A stretch of DNA of 64,000 nucleotides from Vanrija pseudolonga (taxonomy: Eukaryota > Basidiomycota > Tremellomycetes > Trichosporonales > Trichosporonaceae), in NCBI RefSeq assembly GCF_020906515.1, contig NC_085851.1, positions 2,604,001 to 2,668,000 of the forward strand, written 5' to 3'. Of this stretch, positions 1 to 13,036 are shown one piece after another; position 1 is the stretch's first letter, and each line of letters opens with the position of its first letter. A program made the position numbers and the translations under genes. The notes under the pieces are model-generated. The model saw only the letters and a list, made by a program, of their open reading frames with translations, was not told where the DNA came from and made no database searches.

Positions 1-1405
1 GACTTCCTGTCCCGTGCCATTTCGCCAAATGGTACTACCCGCGGCCCCAAGAAGTCTAGCCGATCCGCTCCCACGGCAGCCGGTGCAGCCATCCGCGTCG
101 CTGGCGGCGCTCCATCATCTATGGGCCCTCCCACCAACCTCCACCGCGGAACGTCATTCAACAGCAGTGGCCGCAAGACTCCTGGCAACAAGGAGGTGGA
201 TGCGTGGCAGAAGTCTCGCGACACGGTCAAGCGCAAGGCCACCCAGGTCATCAACGAGAATGGCAAGATTGGCACTACCGGATACACGTCTGCCAACTCC
301 AGCGTATCCGACTTCCGGGAGCGCAACGCGTCGTTCACCTCGATCGAGAGTGTCGTTCCTCCAAAGACGCAGCGCGCTGCTCAGCCACAAACGCCATCCA
401 CGGACCCCAGCACGATCCACTCGATCACGCAGACCATGATCGGCGAGTACCTCCACAAGTACACGCGCCGCACCATCGGTCGCGGAATGTCGGAGAACCG
501 CCATCGCCGATTCTTCTGGGTGCACCCGTACACAAAGACCCTCTACTGGTCTACCCAGGACCCTGGCAGCAGTTCGGCTTCCGAGTCCAAGGCCAAGAGC
601 GTGTTCATCTCGGCTGTCCGTGTTGTTGACGACTACAACTCTGCTCCCCCTGGCCTCTACCAAAAGTCGATTGTCGTCACGACTCACGGCCGCGAAATCC
701 AGTTTACGGCGCCGTCAAAGGCTCGACACGACTTATGGATGAGCGCGCTCAACTTCCTGCTCCAGCACCAGCAGCCCCCATCGAACACTGATGGCTTCGC
801 TACCGAGACGACAAACGACAACACAACCAGGAGTCGTCGCCTTTCTGTCATTCCCGACGAGCACGGCCAGCTCCGTTCACCAAAGTCGCGCTTAAGCATG
901 CGGAGTATGGACTCTAACGGTGCGACACCACGGGCGTCGCAAGTGCGCCCTACATCGTCGTTGAGCGCTCGAAAGCGAGTTGGCACCCCTGCCGACACGT
1001 ACTTGCGCCGGCACCAGGTTCCGCAGCCCAACTTTGGCGGCCACCGTTACAAGGGAGCGTACAAGGGTGTCCCAATCGCCGACGTTGCTGCCCTGGAGCA
1101 GGACTATGACCAGGTTGCCCGTGACGATGAGGACTTTGACGAATCGTTTGAGGGCCTTGACAATGTCAGAGGTGAGTGTTTGTGTCTTCTGCGTCATTCT
1201 TTTAGCGGCTAACACTCGCGCAGCATGCTGTGACGGACGACACACCGTCGGTCACGACCACCACCATCATCACCACAACTCGACGTCGTCTGGCGCCCAG
1301 ACGCCTGCCCGTGCCATGACACCAGTGCGCACCCAGACACCGTCAATTAGATCGCGTGCCAGCTCGATTCTGTCTACCGTTCGCCGCAACACGGTCAGCA
1401 ACTGA
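1..1405 (+). CDS. NUM1/ApsA-type cortical PH-domain protein, C-terminal part (5' end outside window)
   Basis: Two exons, 1..1171 and 1224..1405; the frame is open to base 1, so the start lies upstream of the window. The visible part is a basic, Ser/Thr-rich linker followed by a PH domain at about bases 430-770, with the IGEYLHKYTRR and RRFFWVHPYTKTLYWS segments typical of the mitotic cell-cortex PH domain of yeast Num1, S. pombe Mcp5 and Aspergillus ApsA. In that family this domain binds PI(4,5)P2 at the plasma membrane and anchors dynein and mitochondria to the cortex. The tail after it is disordered, Ser/Arg-rich, and carries a run of six His coded just after the intron. The 52-base intron has a clean GTGAGT donor and CAG acceptor and keeps the frame. 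The family assignment rests on the PH domain only, because the coiled-coil N-terminus is not visible. Confidence 0.85.
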
Positions 1406-1641
1406 GGCGTGAACATGTTTGCTTATAGTAATGGTAGTGCTATCCTTCTCTCCTACCTGCTCATTCAGGATAACCCCCTTGTATCGAGCGCCTACCAGCT
1501 TCCGTCGTAACGATCATGACTTGACCCCCCCTCTATACTTATAAATCGTCCCCCAGGGCTCTGTTTGATGTGACATACACTGTGTGCAACGTTCAAGATT
1601 CTTTCTGTATGCAGCTGCATGCTAGTGACTGTAATCTACTA

Positions 1642-4600
1642 CTAGAGCTCGTCGTCGATGTGGCCAGAGGTCTTGTCCTCTGTTTCCTCCTGTGCAGCCG
1701 GCTTGTCCTCGGCGGCCTTGGGCTCGTCGCCGGCCTTTGCCTTTCCACTGCCACCAACAGGGCCGCTGGCGAGGTCGTCGACATTGGCCGCGAGGGCACC
1801 AGCGCCCGACTCGAGCGAGGCAGCGAAAGCGGCAATCTCGCGGTCATAGGTGTCCCATTCAGGGATCTGTCGGGCGCGGACCAACTTGGGCTCTTTCTAG
1901 CGCCAGTGTCAGAAAATCTCTCACAGCTCCTGAATGTAACGCGGTTAGTACTCACTGTCAACGGGTTCTGGCACAGGTCGACTAGGAAGGAATGGGTCAG
2001 CGCCTTCCGCGGTGTGGCGCCGAGCTAGTGCTTACTGGTTTTGGCGCGCGCCAGGCTCTCGTCGCTGCACCATGTCTGGCACCAGAGCCACTCCTGGTCG
2101 AGCGTGAAGATGGGAATCACGTCCTGCATCGAGTTGGGCAGGTCCTGGTCGAGGTTGGCGAGCGAGTTCGGGTCCGCCGACAGGGCGTGGTACTGCCCGC
2201 GCAGGCGGTCGCCGGCCGCGAACTGGCGGAAGCGCTTCAGGTCGACGACGTACAGCGCCGAGATGTGGTACGGGCGTCCGCGGAGCTCGTTCTTCCAGTA
2301 GCCCGTCTTCCAGAAGCGGAAACCCTCCATCTCCTCGCGGTCGTCGCCCATTGGCGGGTAGCCGTAGACGTGGCCCTTGATGTCGAGATCAACCAGCTCC
2401 TTCATGTCGACACGGACGATTTGGTCTGTGCGTGAGTGTGGCGTATACACAAGCGGCTCTCACCAGCATCAACGAAGATGACCTTGTCGAGGTCCATGGG
2501 GAACAGGACGTCAAGGAAGAGGATCTTGTAGGCCCAGATGATGCGCTGCTTCTCCGTCTGGGCACGAAGCCAGTGGGGCCACTTGTACGTCACGAGCTCG
2601 TAGTCGAAGCCGTACTCCTTGGCGAGGTGTGGGAGGAAGTTCTGGGGCGTAAGTTGCTTGGACTACGTGTCAACTCACAATGAAGGTAGGCGACAGGAAG
2701 TTCTCGATGAACCAGAACTTGACCGTGCTCTCTGTGTGCTTCATAACGCTGAGGATCATGATGGACGCGAAGCGCTGCGGTGTCAGTTAAGTTTCCAAAG
2801 CGCGTCAACTGACCTCGTAAAGAAGGCCAGACGCCACAGTGAAGATGTTGATGTCTGCGTGGCGCGAGGCAGGCTTGGTAACGGCAGGTGAGAGTCCAAC
2901 CATCTCCTTCATGCTGTAGCTGTTAGCACAGTTGCCTCAGTATTACGCACCGTCCAAAGACCGAGCCGACGAAGCCGGTGGGGTGGGACACCTCAGCGCT
3001 GGCCAGAACGTCCGCCTTCTCCATGCCTGGGCGGCGGCTGAAGCGGGGGTACAATGTGACGCCGTCAAACGCGGCGAGGGGGATGCCAACGCCCGACTCT
3101 TGGACGGTAGGGCTGTCCCATCCATCGGCACCGGCGCTGGTGAGCTCGAAGACCTCCTCCCCGCGGCCAGGGCGGATAGCCAGCTGGTAAACGCCAGGAG
3201 TGGCCTTGAACTGGAAGTATCCGAGGTTGGCCATGACCTGCGTGTCTGACGCAATCTTGTCACCGTCAAGCAGCTGGAGCTGGAGGCCGCGCGGAGGCGA
3301 GTTGCTCGCCTCACGTGCGTGGCCGTCAATGACGAGCTGCTGGAGGTCGAAGCGGACGTGGGTCGGCTCCTGGAGGTTGCCGAGAAGGAGGTTGTCGAGG
3401 TCGAGGAACGACTCCTTGGGGCGGACAATCCACGAGCCGGGAACGTCCATCGCGAGGGTGTAGATGGGTTTGGAGGGCATGTCCTCAAACGTGACGAGCG
3501 GCGCGACCTCGTTTCCGTCCACGTCGAATGAGAGCTTGGAGCGGAGGGACGAGCGGTAGAAGCGCTTGACCTTGACCTGTGGGTGTCAGTAGGCTGCGGA
3601 ACAAGGAAAGCTTAGCCTTACCTCCTTGGCGGCGATGTTGGGGTCGAAGTAGACCTTGATAGCAACATGATCAATGTCCGAGAGGAGCTGAGTTGTCAGC
3701 TGCTGCGTTCGAAGACACCGTAGCTCACATCCAAAAGGGCAGACCACTTCTGCGCCTGCTCCGAGATGGGGTCGATGATGACTGCGGCTCGCAGGAGAGC
3801 CGAGTCCGGGTCTCCAACAGAGAACGAGCTTGAGGGGTAAGCGTTACGTTGGTTCGCTCCACTCACATGTCGTCGTCGTCAAGTTGGTCATAGCCGCGGG
3901 TACGCGCACCACGCAGAGGCGTGAAGATACCCTCAGCTCCCTGGGGCATGTATGAGGACGAGACGACGGACGAGGTGACGGCGAAGACGTTGGCGAGGGA
4001 GGCCGGGGGCATCTGGTCCGCATCGTCGAGGTACGTGTCGAGCAGGGCGATGAGGGGGTGAACGCGCTTGCGGAGCTCGTACTGCTCCAGAGCCTGCAGG
4101 TCGGCACGCTTGAAGTCGTCGGCAGTAACAGGGCCGATGAGCTGGGGAGATTAGCAGGTGATAGTCACTCCGACCGCCAAAACCACCTACACGGCCGTTG
4201 ATGAGGATGTGGGGCTGCGAGCCCTGGATCTTGAGGTGCTCAGCGACACCCGCGCCCATTTTCCAGAACTCGGCGGCCGCCGCGTTGTCCGTGGCGAACC
4301 AGCCGCCTGAAGTGAACGAGTTGAGGGGGCGACCCTCCTCGTCCAATTCGGCGTCAGTGCCGTCCGCAGTAATCTTTCCGTCCTGATCAACGTTGTCCGT
4401 GAGGGCGTCGAGCTCCTTCAGATACTCGGAGAAGGCCTCGGGAGTCACGTCGTTCAGCTTTGCGTTGAAGATGAGCTGGTGGAGGAAGGTGGAGAGGCGA
4501 GGAGCACCAGCAGGGAGGGCCGTTCCGGCCGTCGGAACGTGGACAAAGCCGAGGCGTGAGGAGCACCGCTTGTCCTGAAGGTGGACGAGGGCATTCTCAA

Positions 4601-7186
4601 TGAGCGCGCGAGACTCCGCTGAGTCGAGGTCACCGACGATCCAGGTGGTCAGGGGGACGGCCTTATTCTCGGTCTTGGCTGGGAATCGTTAGAAACACCG
4701 GTGACATGTGAAGGCACAACGTACACGGATAGATGAACTCGTGCATGAGGGTAAGCTCCAGACCCTTGAACACGTCCATAAGGTTGAACGAGAGCAGCTG
4801 GTTGACGCCAGGCGAAGGTACGATGAACTTGTTCCTGCGCGTGGCGGTCGTGGGCAGGTCGTAGAAGTAGTACCCGATGGTCTCGGGGTCGATAGGGTAG
4901 CCCGAGGCGATCTGGGGTCAGCTGGAGAAAGAAATGGCCAGCTCACCGCCTCCTGGAGGTACTGCAGCTGGGCCATGATGCCCGACTGGAGCTCCTGGGT
5001 CCATCCCTAGGCGTCAGCTTTGCTTCGCCCGTTACCCTACCTGTGAGAGCACAGTGTGCTTGCCGTTGAGGAAGAAGTGGCCAGAGGCAGACTCCTGCTT
5101 CGTAGCGCCGAGACGGGCAGCGTAAGCCTGGTTGGCGTCGATGAGCTTGTCGACAATGGGGCTGGCCTGGAGGTCGTCAAAGGAGAGGAGCTCGCCCGTA
5201 GTGTCGCTGTTATCCAGCGTCTTGGCGTACCCGTCCCTGGCCATGGTCTCGGTGATAACCAGCTCGCCGTTGGACTTGCGCGCGGTCTATGGCTCAGCTT
5301 TGCACCTTCCACAGACACTCACGCTGAGGAGGAACTCGCGGGCAGTGGCGCTGCCGAGGTTGACGTCGAGGTAGTAGTACGCCTTGGCGATTTTGCCGGC
5401 TGTATATCAGCGACACCCCCACAAAACACGCACAAGTCTCGTCGACATTGTCAAACATGGGCACGATACCAATGTGGAGCGGGATGCTGCGACCCAACAG
5501 GGTCGACACCGAGCCGAGGATGACGTCCAGGCCCTTGAGTGTCGCAAGGTCGATAACGAGCACGACATTCCAGGTGTTGCGGCTGATGAGGTGCAGCTGG
5601 CCGGGGTACATGGGGCGGAGGTAGCCTCCAATGTCCTTCGGCCACTGCTGGTACTGGCGGTCGGTTTCGAGGTCGTTGAGCCACGTGATGACCGGCTGTC
5701 CCTCGAGGCGGTCGCTGGCGTCAACGATGCCGTCGAGCGGGTCGTCCTCGGCCTGGGCTTGCCCGATGATCGGGTCAGAGATGATGTTGAACGCCTGCTC
5801 GGGCGTGAAGCCGAGGGAGAGCAGCGAGGTGATGTAGTGGCGCTCCTCGCGGATCGCCTTGAGCAGGCTGGTGGGTCAGTTTAGTGACAAGCCGCTACCC
5901 ACCCAAACGCCGTCAGGTCAGTGTCCTTCAGCAGCCTTCCGTTGAGGTAGAACGACGGTCCGATCGGGTGCTGCACCGACAGGCGCTCGGCGCGCTCACG
6001 AATGTTGGCGGGCACGTCGACGTGGCGTGCCAGCGCGGCAGTGTACTTTGGCAGGTCCTGCGAGAGGGCGATGAAGGCCTCAAGGGGGTCCTCGGAGCGC
6101 TTGATGAGCGCGATGGCCTGGAGGCCGAGGTCTGGGTCGTCGTCAGCCGTGCCACGCCCCGCACTCACCTTTCGCCTCCGCGGGGGTCAGCGGGACGGCG
6201 AGCTCAGCCCACGGGTCGGTGCCGAACACCGCCGCGAACGGCTGCGACGAGTTAGACTTGGCCTCGAATGTAGCCTGCGCGTCTGGTGGGCCGGGTATCA
6301 GCGTCTCCGTTCGGGAACACACCAACCAACTCACTCCCGCCGTTGCCGCCCGCGCGGTCATCAACGACCAGATAATCCGTGTTCTTGAGGGCCATCTCGA
6401 CGCCGTACCCCGCCAACGGGGTACGTGCGGTCCGCTCCCTGTCCGCCGCGGTGGGGCGGTAGCGCACGACGTACTGGAAGGACGGGTACGAAGCTGCATG
6501 GGCGTCGAGGTAGGTCAGGAGCGGGAGCGCGGCCGCCGAGGGCGAGTAGTAGAAGATTGCGTGCGCCTTGGCGGCGGGGTTGGACGCGCGGTCGAACGGC
6601 AGAGGGGAGTAGGCTGTCTTCGAGCTGGCATGTCAGCAGCATGTCCCCTCCAATGCCACTCACGCGACGTGCGCCTCGTCGTCGATGGACAGCTCGATGT
6701 CGCGCCGCAGCTCGTCGACGCCGCAGAAGCCCTTGCCGCGCCACTCGACCCATGCGTCGCACTCGGCCACGCCGAGCGCGGCCTCGTCGACGGCCGAATA
6801 CGCCGAGAAGGCCGCCTCGACGCGCGGCGCGGCGGCGTGCAGCGCCAGGCCGAGGTTGAACGTGCTCTGCTCGGACGGGAGGGGCAGCAGCGCGTGCGTC
6901 TCGATCAGGCTCAGCGCCTGCTCGAGCACATCTTTCGCGCTTGCGTTCGCCCCCAGCGCCTGCGCGTGCGTCGTGAGCAGGCGCAGGAGGGGGAAGTAGA
7001 CCTCTGGGCGCTCGTCGTAGATTGTTTCCCTGGCGTCAGTGGGTGGAAGGGAGGGAGGGCTCACAGGATCTCGAGGGACAGAGGAGGCGCCGACCAGCTC
7101 GTCTCGGCACTCACGCTGAACGGGGCGGTCGCTCCCGTGCCGCGTAGAACAGCGGCAACGCCCAGGGCGCTCGCTATCCACTTCAT
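1642..7186 (-). CDS. UDP-glucose:glycoprotein glucosyltransferase (UGGT)
   Basis: ER-lumen folding sensor that re-glucosylates N-glycans of misfolded glycoproteins so that they rebind calnexin. About 20 short introns interrupt a protein of roughly 1,550 residues, normal for UGGT. The start at 7186 opens a clear signal peptide ([14 protein letters not shown]...), and the first intron (35 bases, near 7030-7064) keeps the frame into the thioredoxin-like region. The C-terminal third is a GT24 catalytic domain: the FVDAD metal-binding motif is split by the intron near 2430-2463, then come [26 protein letters not shown] and [10 protein letters not shown]. The last exons give [11 protein letters not shown], and the protein ends in DDEL, an HDEL-like ER retrieval signal. 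KRE5, the diverged yeast member, is less likely because the catalytic motifs are intact. Confidence 0.93.
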
Positions 7187-7375
7187 GGTTGTTGTTGCGA
7201 TGTGGAAGTGTCGTCGTTGTCAGTCCCGACTTTGACTTCTTTGTGACGTGTTGTCCGCGTGGCACTGCGGGGCCACGCAAATGGCACCTCCACTTGGCGA
7301 GTCACCAAGACGACGATCACTGACCACGATCACGGTATACAATGCACTCGATACACAACTACAGCACACATGCAG

Positions 7376-10326
7376 CTACTCGTAACTCTCCTCCAATGCT
7401 TCCTGCGCCTCTGCGTCTGAAATCAGTGCCACCTTGGCGCCCGCCTTTGTGAAATCTGGACGTCAGCGAGGGTGCAAACCGGGCACTCACGGTCCCAAAA
7501 GTCTGGGTGCTTGAAACCCGCAGACTTGACTTCCTTCTCCAGATCCTTGACGACGCTGGTGGGTTAGCGCATCGGCGAGCATTTTGCTACCCACTCATTG
7601 TATGTTTCCACTTCTTCGTACATCAGCGCTGTTGATCGCGCCTCCTCGAGGCATTGGAGGGCGAGTGGGAACGCCTGGCGCGAGAACGATGCGGCTACGT
7701 TTTCGCGAACGACCACGCCGAGGTCCTGAATCTGAGGGGTCAGGATTGATTACAAGTGGCGCACTCACGGCTTTTCTGAACACATCGCCCTCGCCCTGCA
7801 CCAGCGCCTGGAAGTCCTCCAACGGCCGCTCGTTGCTGACCAGCCTGCCGGGTTTGGGCTTGGGCTTGGTCTTGGCTGGCAGCGGTGCGATGAAGTCTGG
7901 GTCGTCGGCGATCGTCGGCTTGACGTCCGCCTGGCTAGACTCGACCTTTGGCTTGGCTGGTGATACGAGCTCGGTCTTTGGTTCTACAGGCTTGGTGTCG
8001 GCGGGCTCGTCGTCAAACAGGTCATCGATGTCGATGCTACTCGTCAGCAACGCCTTCACGCTCCACTCACTATCCCTCGTCGTCACGCAGGCCCTCGTTG
8101 TTCGCCCTCTTCCTAACCCGCGGCGCAACCTTCTTGATATCCAACGCCTCCTTCAGCCGCTCAGTAACCTTGTCCACCCGGTCCGCGACCTTGGGCGGTG
8201 TCTGGAAGTACTTGACAATGTCGGGATGAGGCGGGCCAAGCGGGTCGGCTTCGAGGTCGGGGGTCAACGACGCATGGAAGATGGCCTCCTTTGTGCGGTG
8301 GATAACGGGGTTATACGACAGGGCGGGGTCGAACCATGGCCCGCGCTCCTCTTCCTCTTCTTCCTCGTCTTCGTCTTCCTCCTCCTCCTCATCCCGCGGA
8401 ACCACCTCACCGGCATGGTCCAGGTCCATGCCCTTGACCAGCTCATCCATGAGGTCGCACTGCTCCTCGGTAGGAATGTACGGGTGCTCGGTGATAGACT
8501 TGCCCGTCGTCGACTTGTACTTTGTCAAGGACGGGAACCAGAACTTGTGCTCGTCGTCGGCGAACGGCAACTGGTGGGTGAGAAAGATCACGACAACGCA
8601 CCCACCTTGATCCAGTACATCAGATCGAGCTTCTTCCCCGGCTCAGGGATCTGGAACGAAGGGATGAGCACGCCAATGGTCGGCTCCGAGTCGTCCTTGT
8701 TCACCCAGCGCACGATAGCCGTCAGGTCGGTGAGGTAGAGGGCCGAGGCGAACGACGAGAACTCGATCTGCGCGCGTGGCGACGTCATGTCCGGCCAGAC
8801 GTAGCGTACCTCGCCAATGAGCATGTAGTGGCGGATCTGGCGTCAGCTGTGTCCACCGGATCGCGCAGCTCACATTTGCGCGTGGGACAAAGCCAATGAC
8901 CTCGACACCCTTCTGCGTATGCAGTGGCTCGAACGTGTCCGCCTCCATGGGGATCCAGCTGGATCCAAAGCGCCAAGCCTTGACCAAGTCCTCCTTGTCC
9001 ACGACCTCCTCCTCCCCTTCCTCCTCAAGTGTAGGCGGCTGCGTGCTCTCGACTTGGGTTCCCTGGGTACCCTGCGTCGCCTGCGTCTCGGGAGCAGGAG
9101 GCTTGTGCTGCACGACATACGTGCTGTGGCGCTTGACATCGGACGAGATCATGGCGGCGAGGTCGGATGCGACGACGGGCGCAGCATGCTGCGACTGCGA
9201 CTGGCTCTGCAGCTCAGTGAGCGACTGGATGAGCTGGCTCGCCTGCGGGCCGTGCGAGCGCGCGCTGGGGGGCTGCTGCATCTCCACGGCCGCCTTCCAT
9301 GCCTTGCTGAGCGACGGCGGGCGAGCCTTCATCGTCGCTTTCGAGTACCTGATCGAGATCTGGATCGCCTCTGCCGGGTCAATGTCCGCCGCGCCGATGT
9401 ACAGGTGCGTCTGGGACACGGTACCGGCCACGATGGCGGGGTGCGGCTTGCGCTCCTTAACCAGCTCGGTGTCGAGGATCTGCAGCCTCGGCAGGAACTT
9501 TTCAAACGTTGTCGTCTGGAGCACCTTGTCGTTCAGCTGGCCAATGAAGATGCGCCAGAACTTCTCCGACAGGCGCTTGTTTCTCGACTTTTCCTTCTCC
9601 ACAGGCAGGTCCAGCTCCTGGAAGTCGATACCGCTGCAAGGTCAGTGGCTAGTCCTCCACTACTTGCAGCCACTTACACGACCGACAACCGGCACCCTAG
9701 CTGGTCGAGCTTGTCCATCGCCTCCTCGTACTCGCTCTGGTCGAACTCTGACTCGCCGTCGGTGATGAGCACGATCTCAAGGGACCACGCCTTGGTGTGC
9801 TTGTGCATCTGGATCATGTCGAGCGCGACGACGAGGGCGGAGATGGCTAGACGGCGTTAGGTGTGGCTGGAGGAAAGCCAGACTCACGGTTCCCCTGCTC
9901 CTCCCCCGTCTCAAGGTTGAGCACGACCTCCAGCGTCTTGGGCTTGACGGTCTGGATCGCGACCTCGGAGCTGACGGACGTGTATGGCGGGTCGGCGTCG
10001 TCTGGGTTCTCTGCGATCCATGCCTGGTTGGCGTGGTTGTTTGTGCCTATCGTCATCGTCAGCTTGCCCCGCACGCCTTACTCACGCCCGCCGAACGTCA
10101 AGACGCCCACAGTCTCCGTCTTGCGTCCGCTCTGGATCTAACTGTCAGCTACGGCAGCCCGACGAGAGCCCACCTTCGGCTCGCACTGCCGCGCAATGCA
10201 CTCCTTCGCCCAGTCGAGCTTGGCGCGCTTGACCCCGCTGCCGCCGGGGTCGGCCTTGTCCGCGCCCATGGACGGCGAGATGTCGATCGCATACACTACG
10301 ACGGTGTAGCCCGCGCGGTCAGACAT
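7376..10326 (-). CDS. KU80: Ku80 subunit of the Ku DNA end-binding complex
   Basis: Partner of Ku70 in non-homologous end joining and telomere maintenance. The start at 10326 opens the vWA-like domain (VVYAIDISPSMG). The conserved VLITDGESEFDQSEYEEAMDKL segment follows near 9690-9780, then the beta-barrel/bridge region (GVEVIGFVPRANV; IRHYMLIGEVRYVWP; ALYLTDLTAIVRWV; LPFADDEHKFWFPSL), and then a helical C-terminal arm. About ten short introns; product near 850 residues. An acidic/Gln-Ser stretch near 9000-9250 and a Glu/Asp-rich stretch near 8340-8400 are low-complexity inserts. The C-terminus is short and lacks a recognisable DNA-PKcs-recruiting tail, as expected for fungi, which have no DNA-PKcs. 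Divergent from the small gene at 10551, with a 224-base shared upstream region. Confidence 0.93.
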
Positions 10327-10550
10327 TGTGGTGGTGGTGTGGGTGTTGGTGGGTGCAGCGGGGAAGCCAGATCGCGGTCATGACTTGCGACCCGCCGCCC
10401 GCCAAGAACGCGTCCCGCCAACACAGTCAACTGTTGTTGTGACGCGGAGATCGGGGATATGTCCACCTCCACCCGGCTCGCTCTGTCATCGCCTGCAGTT
10501 GCCGATGACACGAGAACAGTTCTCACAACCCACCACCACGACCACACAAC

Positions 10551-10946
10551 ATGTCCCTCTCAGACCTCGACCTCGTAGCGCAGGCCATGGCGCCGACAGA
10601 GCCCGGCGCACAGGGCCCCAAGCCGACCGACGCCGCTGGCGCTAAGGAAGCAGACAAGGCTGGCGCCGACGACGACGTCCTTGCCGGCATCGACCTCTCG
10701 ACCCTCAACGACACCGACCGCAAGGCACTCCAGCCCATCCTTGATGCACTCAAGGCGTCGGCCGGTACCGAGGGCGCTGAGGGCGGCGACCTCGACGTCG
10801 AGGGTATCCTTAAGCAGCTCGAGGCGGCCGACAATGTCGCGGACACACTCGAGGGCAGGCTCGACACGCTGCTCGCGCACCTAGGCGAGATTGAGCACGA
10901 CGTCGAAGCCAAGGCTCCTGCCGCCGCTGCTCCCGAGAAGAAGTAG
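10551..10946 (+). CDS. Small acidic helical protein, function unknown
   Basis: Intronless, 131 residues. The first half is low-complexity, Ala/Gly/Asp-rich (residues about 12-45). The second half holds an amphipathic segment with leucine spacing of a coiled coil (ILKQLEAADNVADTLEGRLD, then LLAHLGEIEHDVE), and the end is Ala/Pro-rich with EKK. The regular codon use and helical C-terminal half support a real gene. The reverse-strand frames over the same bases are longer but low in complexity and are shadows. I do not recognise a family; small subunits of coiled-coil assemblies (for example tethering or BORC/BLOC-type complexes) look like this, but nothing here proves it. Likely shares a promoter region with KU80. 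Confidence 0.7.
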   Translation: MSLSDLDLVAQAMAPTEPGAQGPKPTDAAGAKEADKAGADDDVLAGIDLSTLNDTDRKALQPILDALKASAGTEGAEGGDLDVEGILKQLEAADNVADTLEGRLDTLLAHLGEIEHDVEAKAPAAAAPEKK

Positions 10947-11140
10947 CGTGCTCGGCGCATGCTATCGCAACTACTGCAAGTACCGCCAAGTAACCCGGCG
11001 AAGCGGCTTCGGCTCGGTCGACGCAACAACAACCAAGGACGCTGGGCGGAGGAAGCGAGCGGCCCAGACCCTACCAGCCCCAACCACTACCCCGCACGCG
11101 ACGATACCACCTCTATAGAATGATGCATAAGAACCCACGT

Positions 11141-12576
11141 CTAGCTGCTCTGCTCCAGAAGCGCCTCGACGGCTAATGCGGTGTTGTGATCGCTGGCGGG
11201 TCAGCTCGACGAGGGTACGGTGAACCCACCTTCTTTGCAGCGAGCGGACAACCGTCTCGCGGCTGAGGTTGGGGAACATGTTTGACAGGCTGTGTGTGGG
11301 TCAGAGAAATAGCGATCAAGCACCCACGCTGCAATCTCCTGTTCTGTCGGCGCGCGCGCGGTGCCACGCCCCGTCATCTCGTTGACCCACTCGCCCATGG
11401 CAGCGCGGGCACCAGTAGGCGTGGGCGACTCGGTCTCGTCGCCATTCGCAGCGGCCGTCGCAGCCGGCACACGCCTCGGCGTGGCGGTAACCCCTCCGAG
11501 AGCAGCGCGCGCAGCAAGCAGACTTCTCAGGCCACCCGTCGCATCCGCGGTCGACTCCGACGCTGGCGTGTCGCGCACCTGGCCTGGCAGGACGCGGTTT
11601 GCGCGCCGTGGTGGTGGCGACTGGCCGAGCAGGGGTGTGAAGATGCGCGCGAGGAGGTTATGCACCGAAACAGGGATGCGGAAGGCCTTGAGCGGACGCC
11701 AGAGACGCCGCGGGCGCGTGATGGACGGGAGGAGGAAGGGCGTGTCCGTGCGGTAGAGGTAGCCTGTCACGGCACCAGAGGCCGCAGCGAGGAGCGAGCC
11801 GGGTGGGTGAGAGAGCACGAGCTGGTGGGTTAGTAAGTACAGATGTCCTCACTCACCTGTGCAGCGAGAATCCACGTAAAGATCTTGTACGAGAACTCGA
11901 TGCCGAGCAGCCTGAAGCTGTAGAGATTTGGCACGGTGCGGAAGTACTGCCACAGGCTGTTGTCAGCGCGCCGCCCCGGTTGTACACTTACATGCTGAAG
12001 ATGATGCCGTAGGGACCAGCAGGGATAGCGTTGAGGCCAAAACGGTGGAAGAAGATGATACAGGTCGCCGAGATGACAGTGGAGAGGATGGTCGAAACGA
12101 CGATGAAGCTCTGGAGCGGGTTAGCGCCGTCGCCAACCACTCATCCTCCAACTCACAGCGTACTTCCTTGACCCAAACGACCTGGAATTAGCACAGTTCA
12201 AGCACACTACGCACCGCTCAATCCCCACGCCGACCTGGTACAACAGCAGCTCACCCATGAGCAGCTCGGTCGAGTTGGCGAACGCGAACGGATGGATAAA
12301 GACACGCCAGAACTGCCGTCAGGGCAGCCTAGACACACATCACGCACCTGGTGGTACTTTGATATGTGGGGGACGAGCTGGAGGTGGAGGTACGGCTTGG
12401 CGTCGAGCAGCGAGGCCGCGAGCGACGCGATGCCGAGGAGGATCATGACGCCTGGGTTGGGGTGGTTAGCAGGCTGCGAGCGGCGCAATGCCGAGGAGCG
12501 TACCTTTTGTGACGCTCGCATGTTGGAAGCCTGAAGTGAGCTGACATGCCTGCCGATAAGTAAGCTCACCGGTCAT
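11141..12576 (-). CDS. Dsc2/UBAC2-like rhomboid pseudoprotease with C-terminal UBA/CUE domain
   Basis: Probable subunit of the Golgi/ER Dsc ubiquitin-ligase complex (SREBP activation and membrane-protein quality control) or the equivalent UBAC2. About nine introns; roughly 345 residues. Exon 1 codes only for MT plus one base (start 12576). Joined exons give a rhomboid-like membrane region (LGIASLAASLLDAKPYLHL, FWRVFIHPFAFAN, LLMGELLLYQVGVGIERSFGSRKYASF, GLNAIPAGPYGIIFSM, FSYKIFTWILAAQLVLSHPPGS). No catalytic Ser/His pair is evident. After a disordered Ala/Thr-rich linker comes a short C-terminal UBA/CUE-like domain (MFPNLSRETVVRSLQRS, then ALAVEALLEQSS). The GIERxFGSRKYASF block and the order of parts are characteristic of UBAC2/Dsc2. 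Derlin is less likely because of the UBA domain. Confidence 0.85.
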
Positions 12577-13036
12577 CTTGCGAGACTGCTCTGCGAGCGA
12601 GGGCAGCGAGAAACAAGAGAAGAAGGAGAAAGATGGACTCGGGACGACTTCGTCGTCACTGACTGAGCCGCACGACCACTGCGCGCCGGGCCACTTCCCC
12701 GCGTTTTGACACGTGGTCGGATGCGGGGTATCAGTGGCGACAACAGTGAGAGCTTCTGATTCTCGACGATCAGTAGCTTGCGCTGAGAGCCTGCTATTGC
12801 AGCGTGCACCTGCTGTCGCGACGCGGTAGACGCGAGCAAGCGACTCGCCGAGGTCGGACTGCTTTGCGAAGCCCCGGGCCGAGACGAGCGTGCGGTGTGA
12901 TCGCGCCTGACACAAGTGTAGCTCGGGTAACGACACCCGAGGCGGCCGTCACCCGACAACCACCACCAGGCCAAGACAAGACGACTACTGCACACATCTC
13001 GACGTCTCAACCGCCCATCTCACATCCACCCACACC
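12577..13036. other. Divergent intergenic region, DSC2-like / ADC-like genes
   Basis: About 460 bases between two outward-facing start codons; it must contain both promoters. No TATA-like box, repeat or RNA gene is convincing; reading frames through it are Arg-rich shadows. Confidence 0.6.

Noticed and set aside
6219-7235. Plus-strand frame of about 340 codons over the UGGT N-terminus
   Set aside because: Shadow of the minus-strand gene, whose signal peptide, introns and frame are clear.
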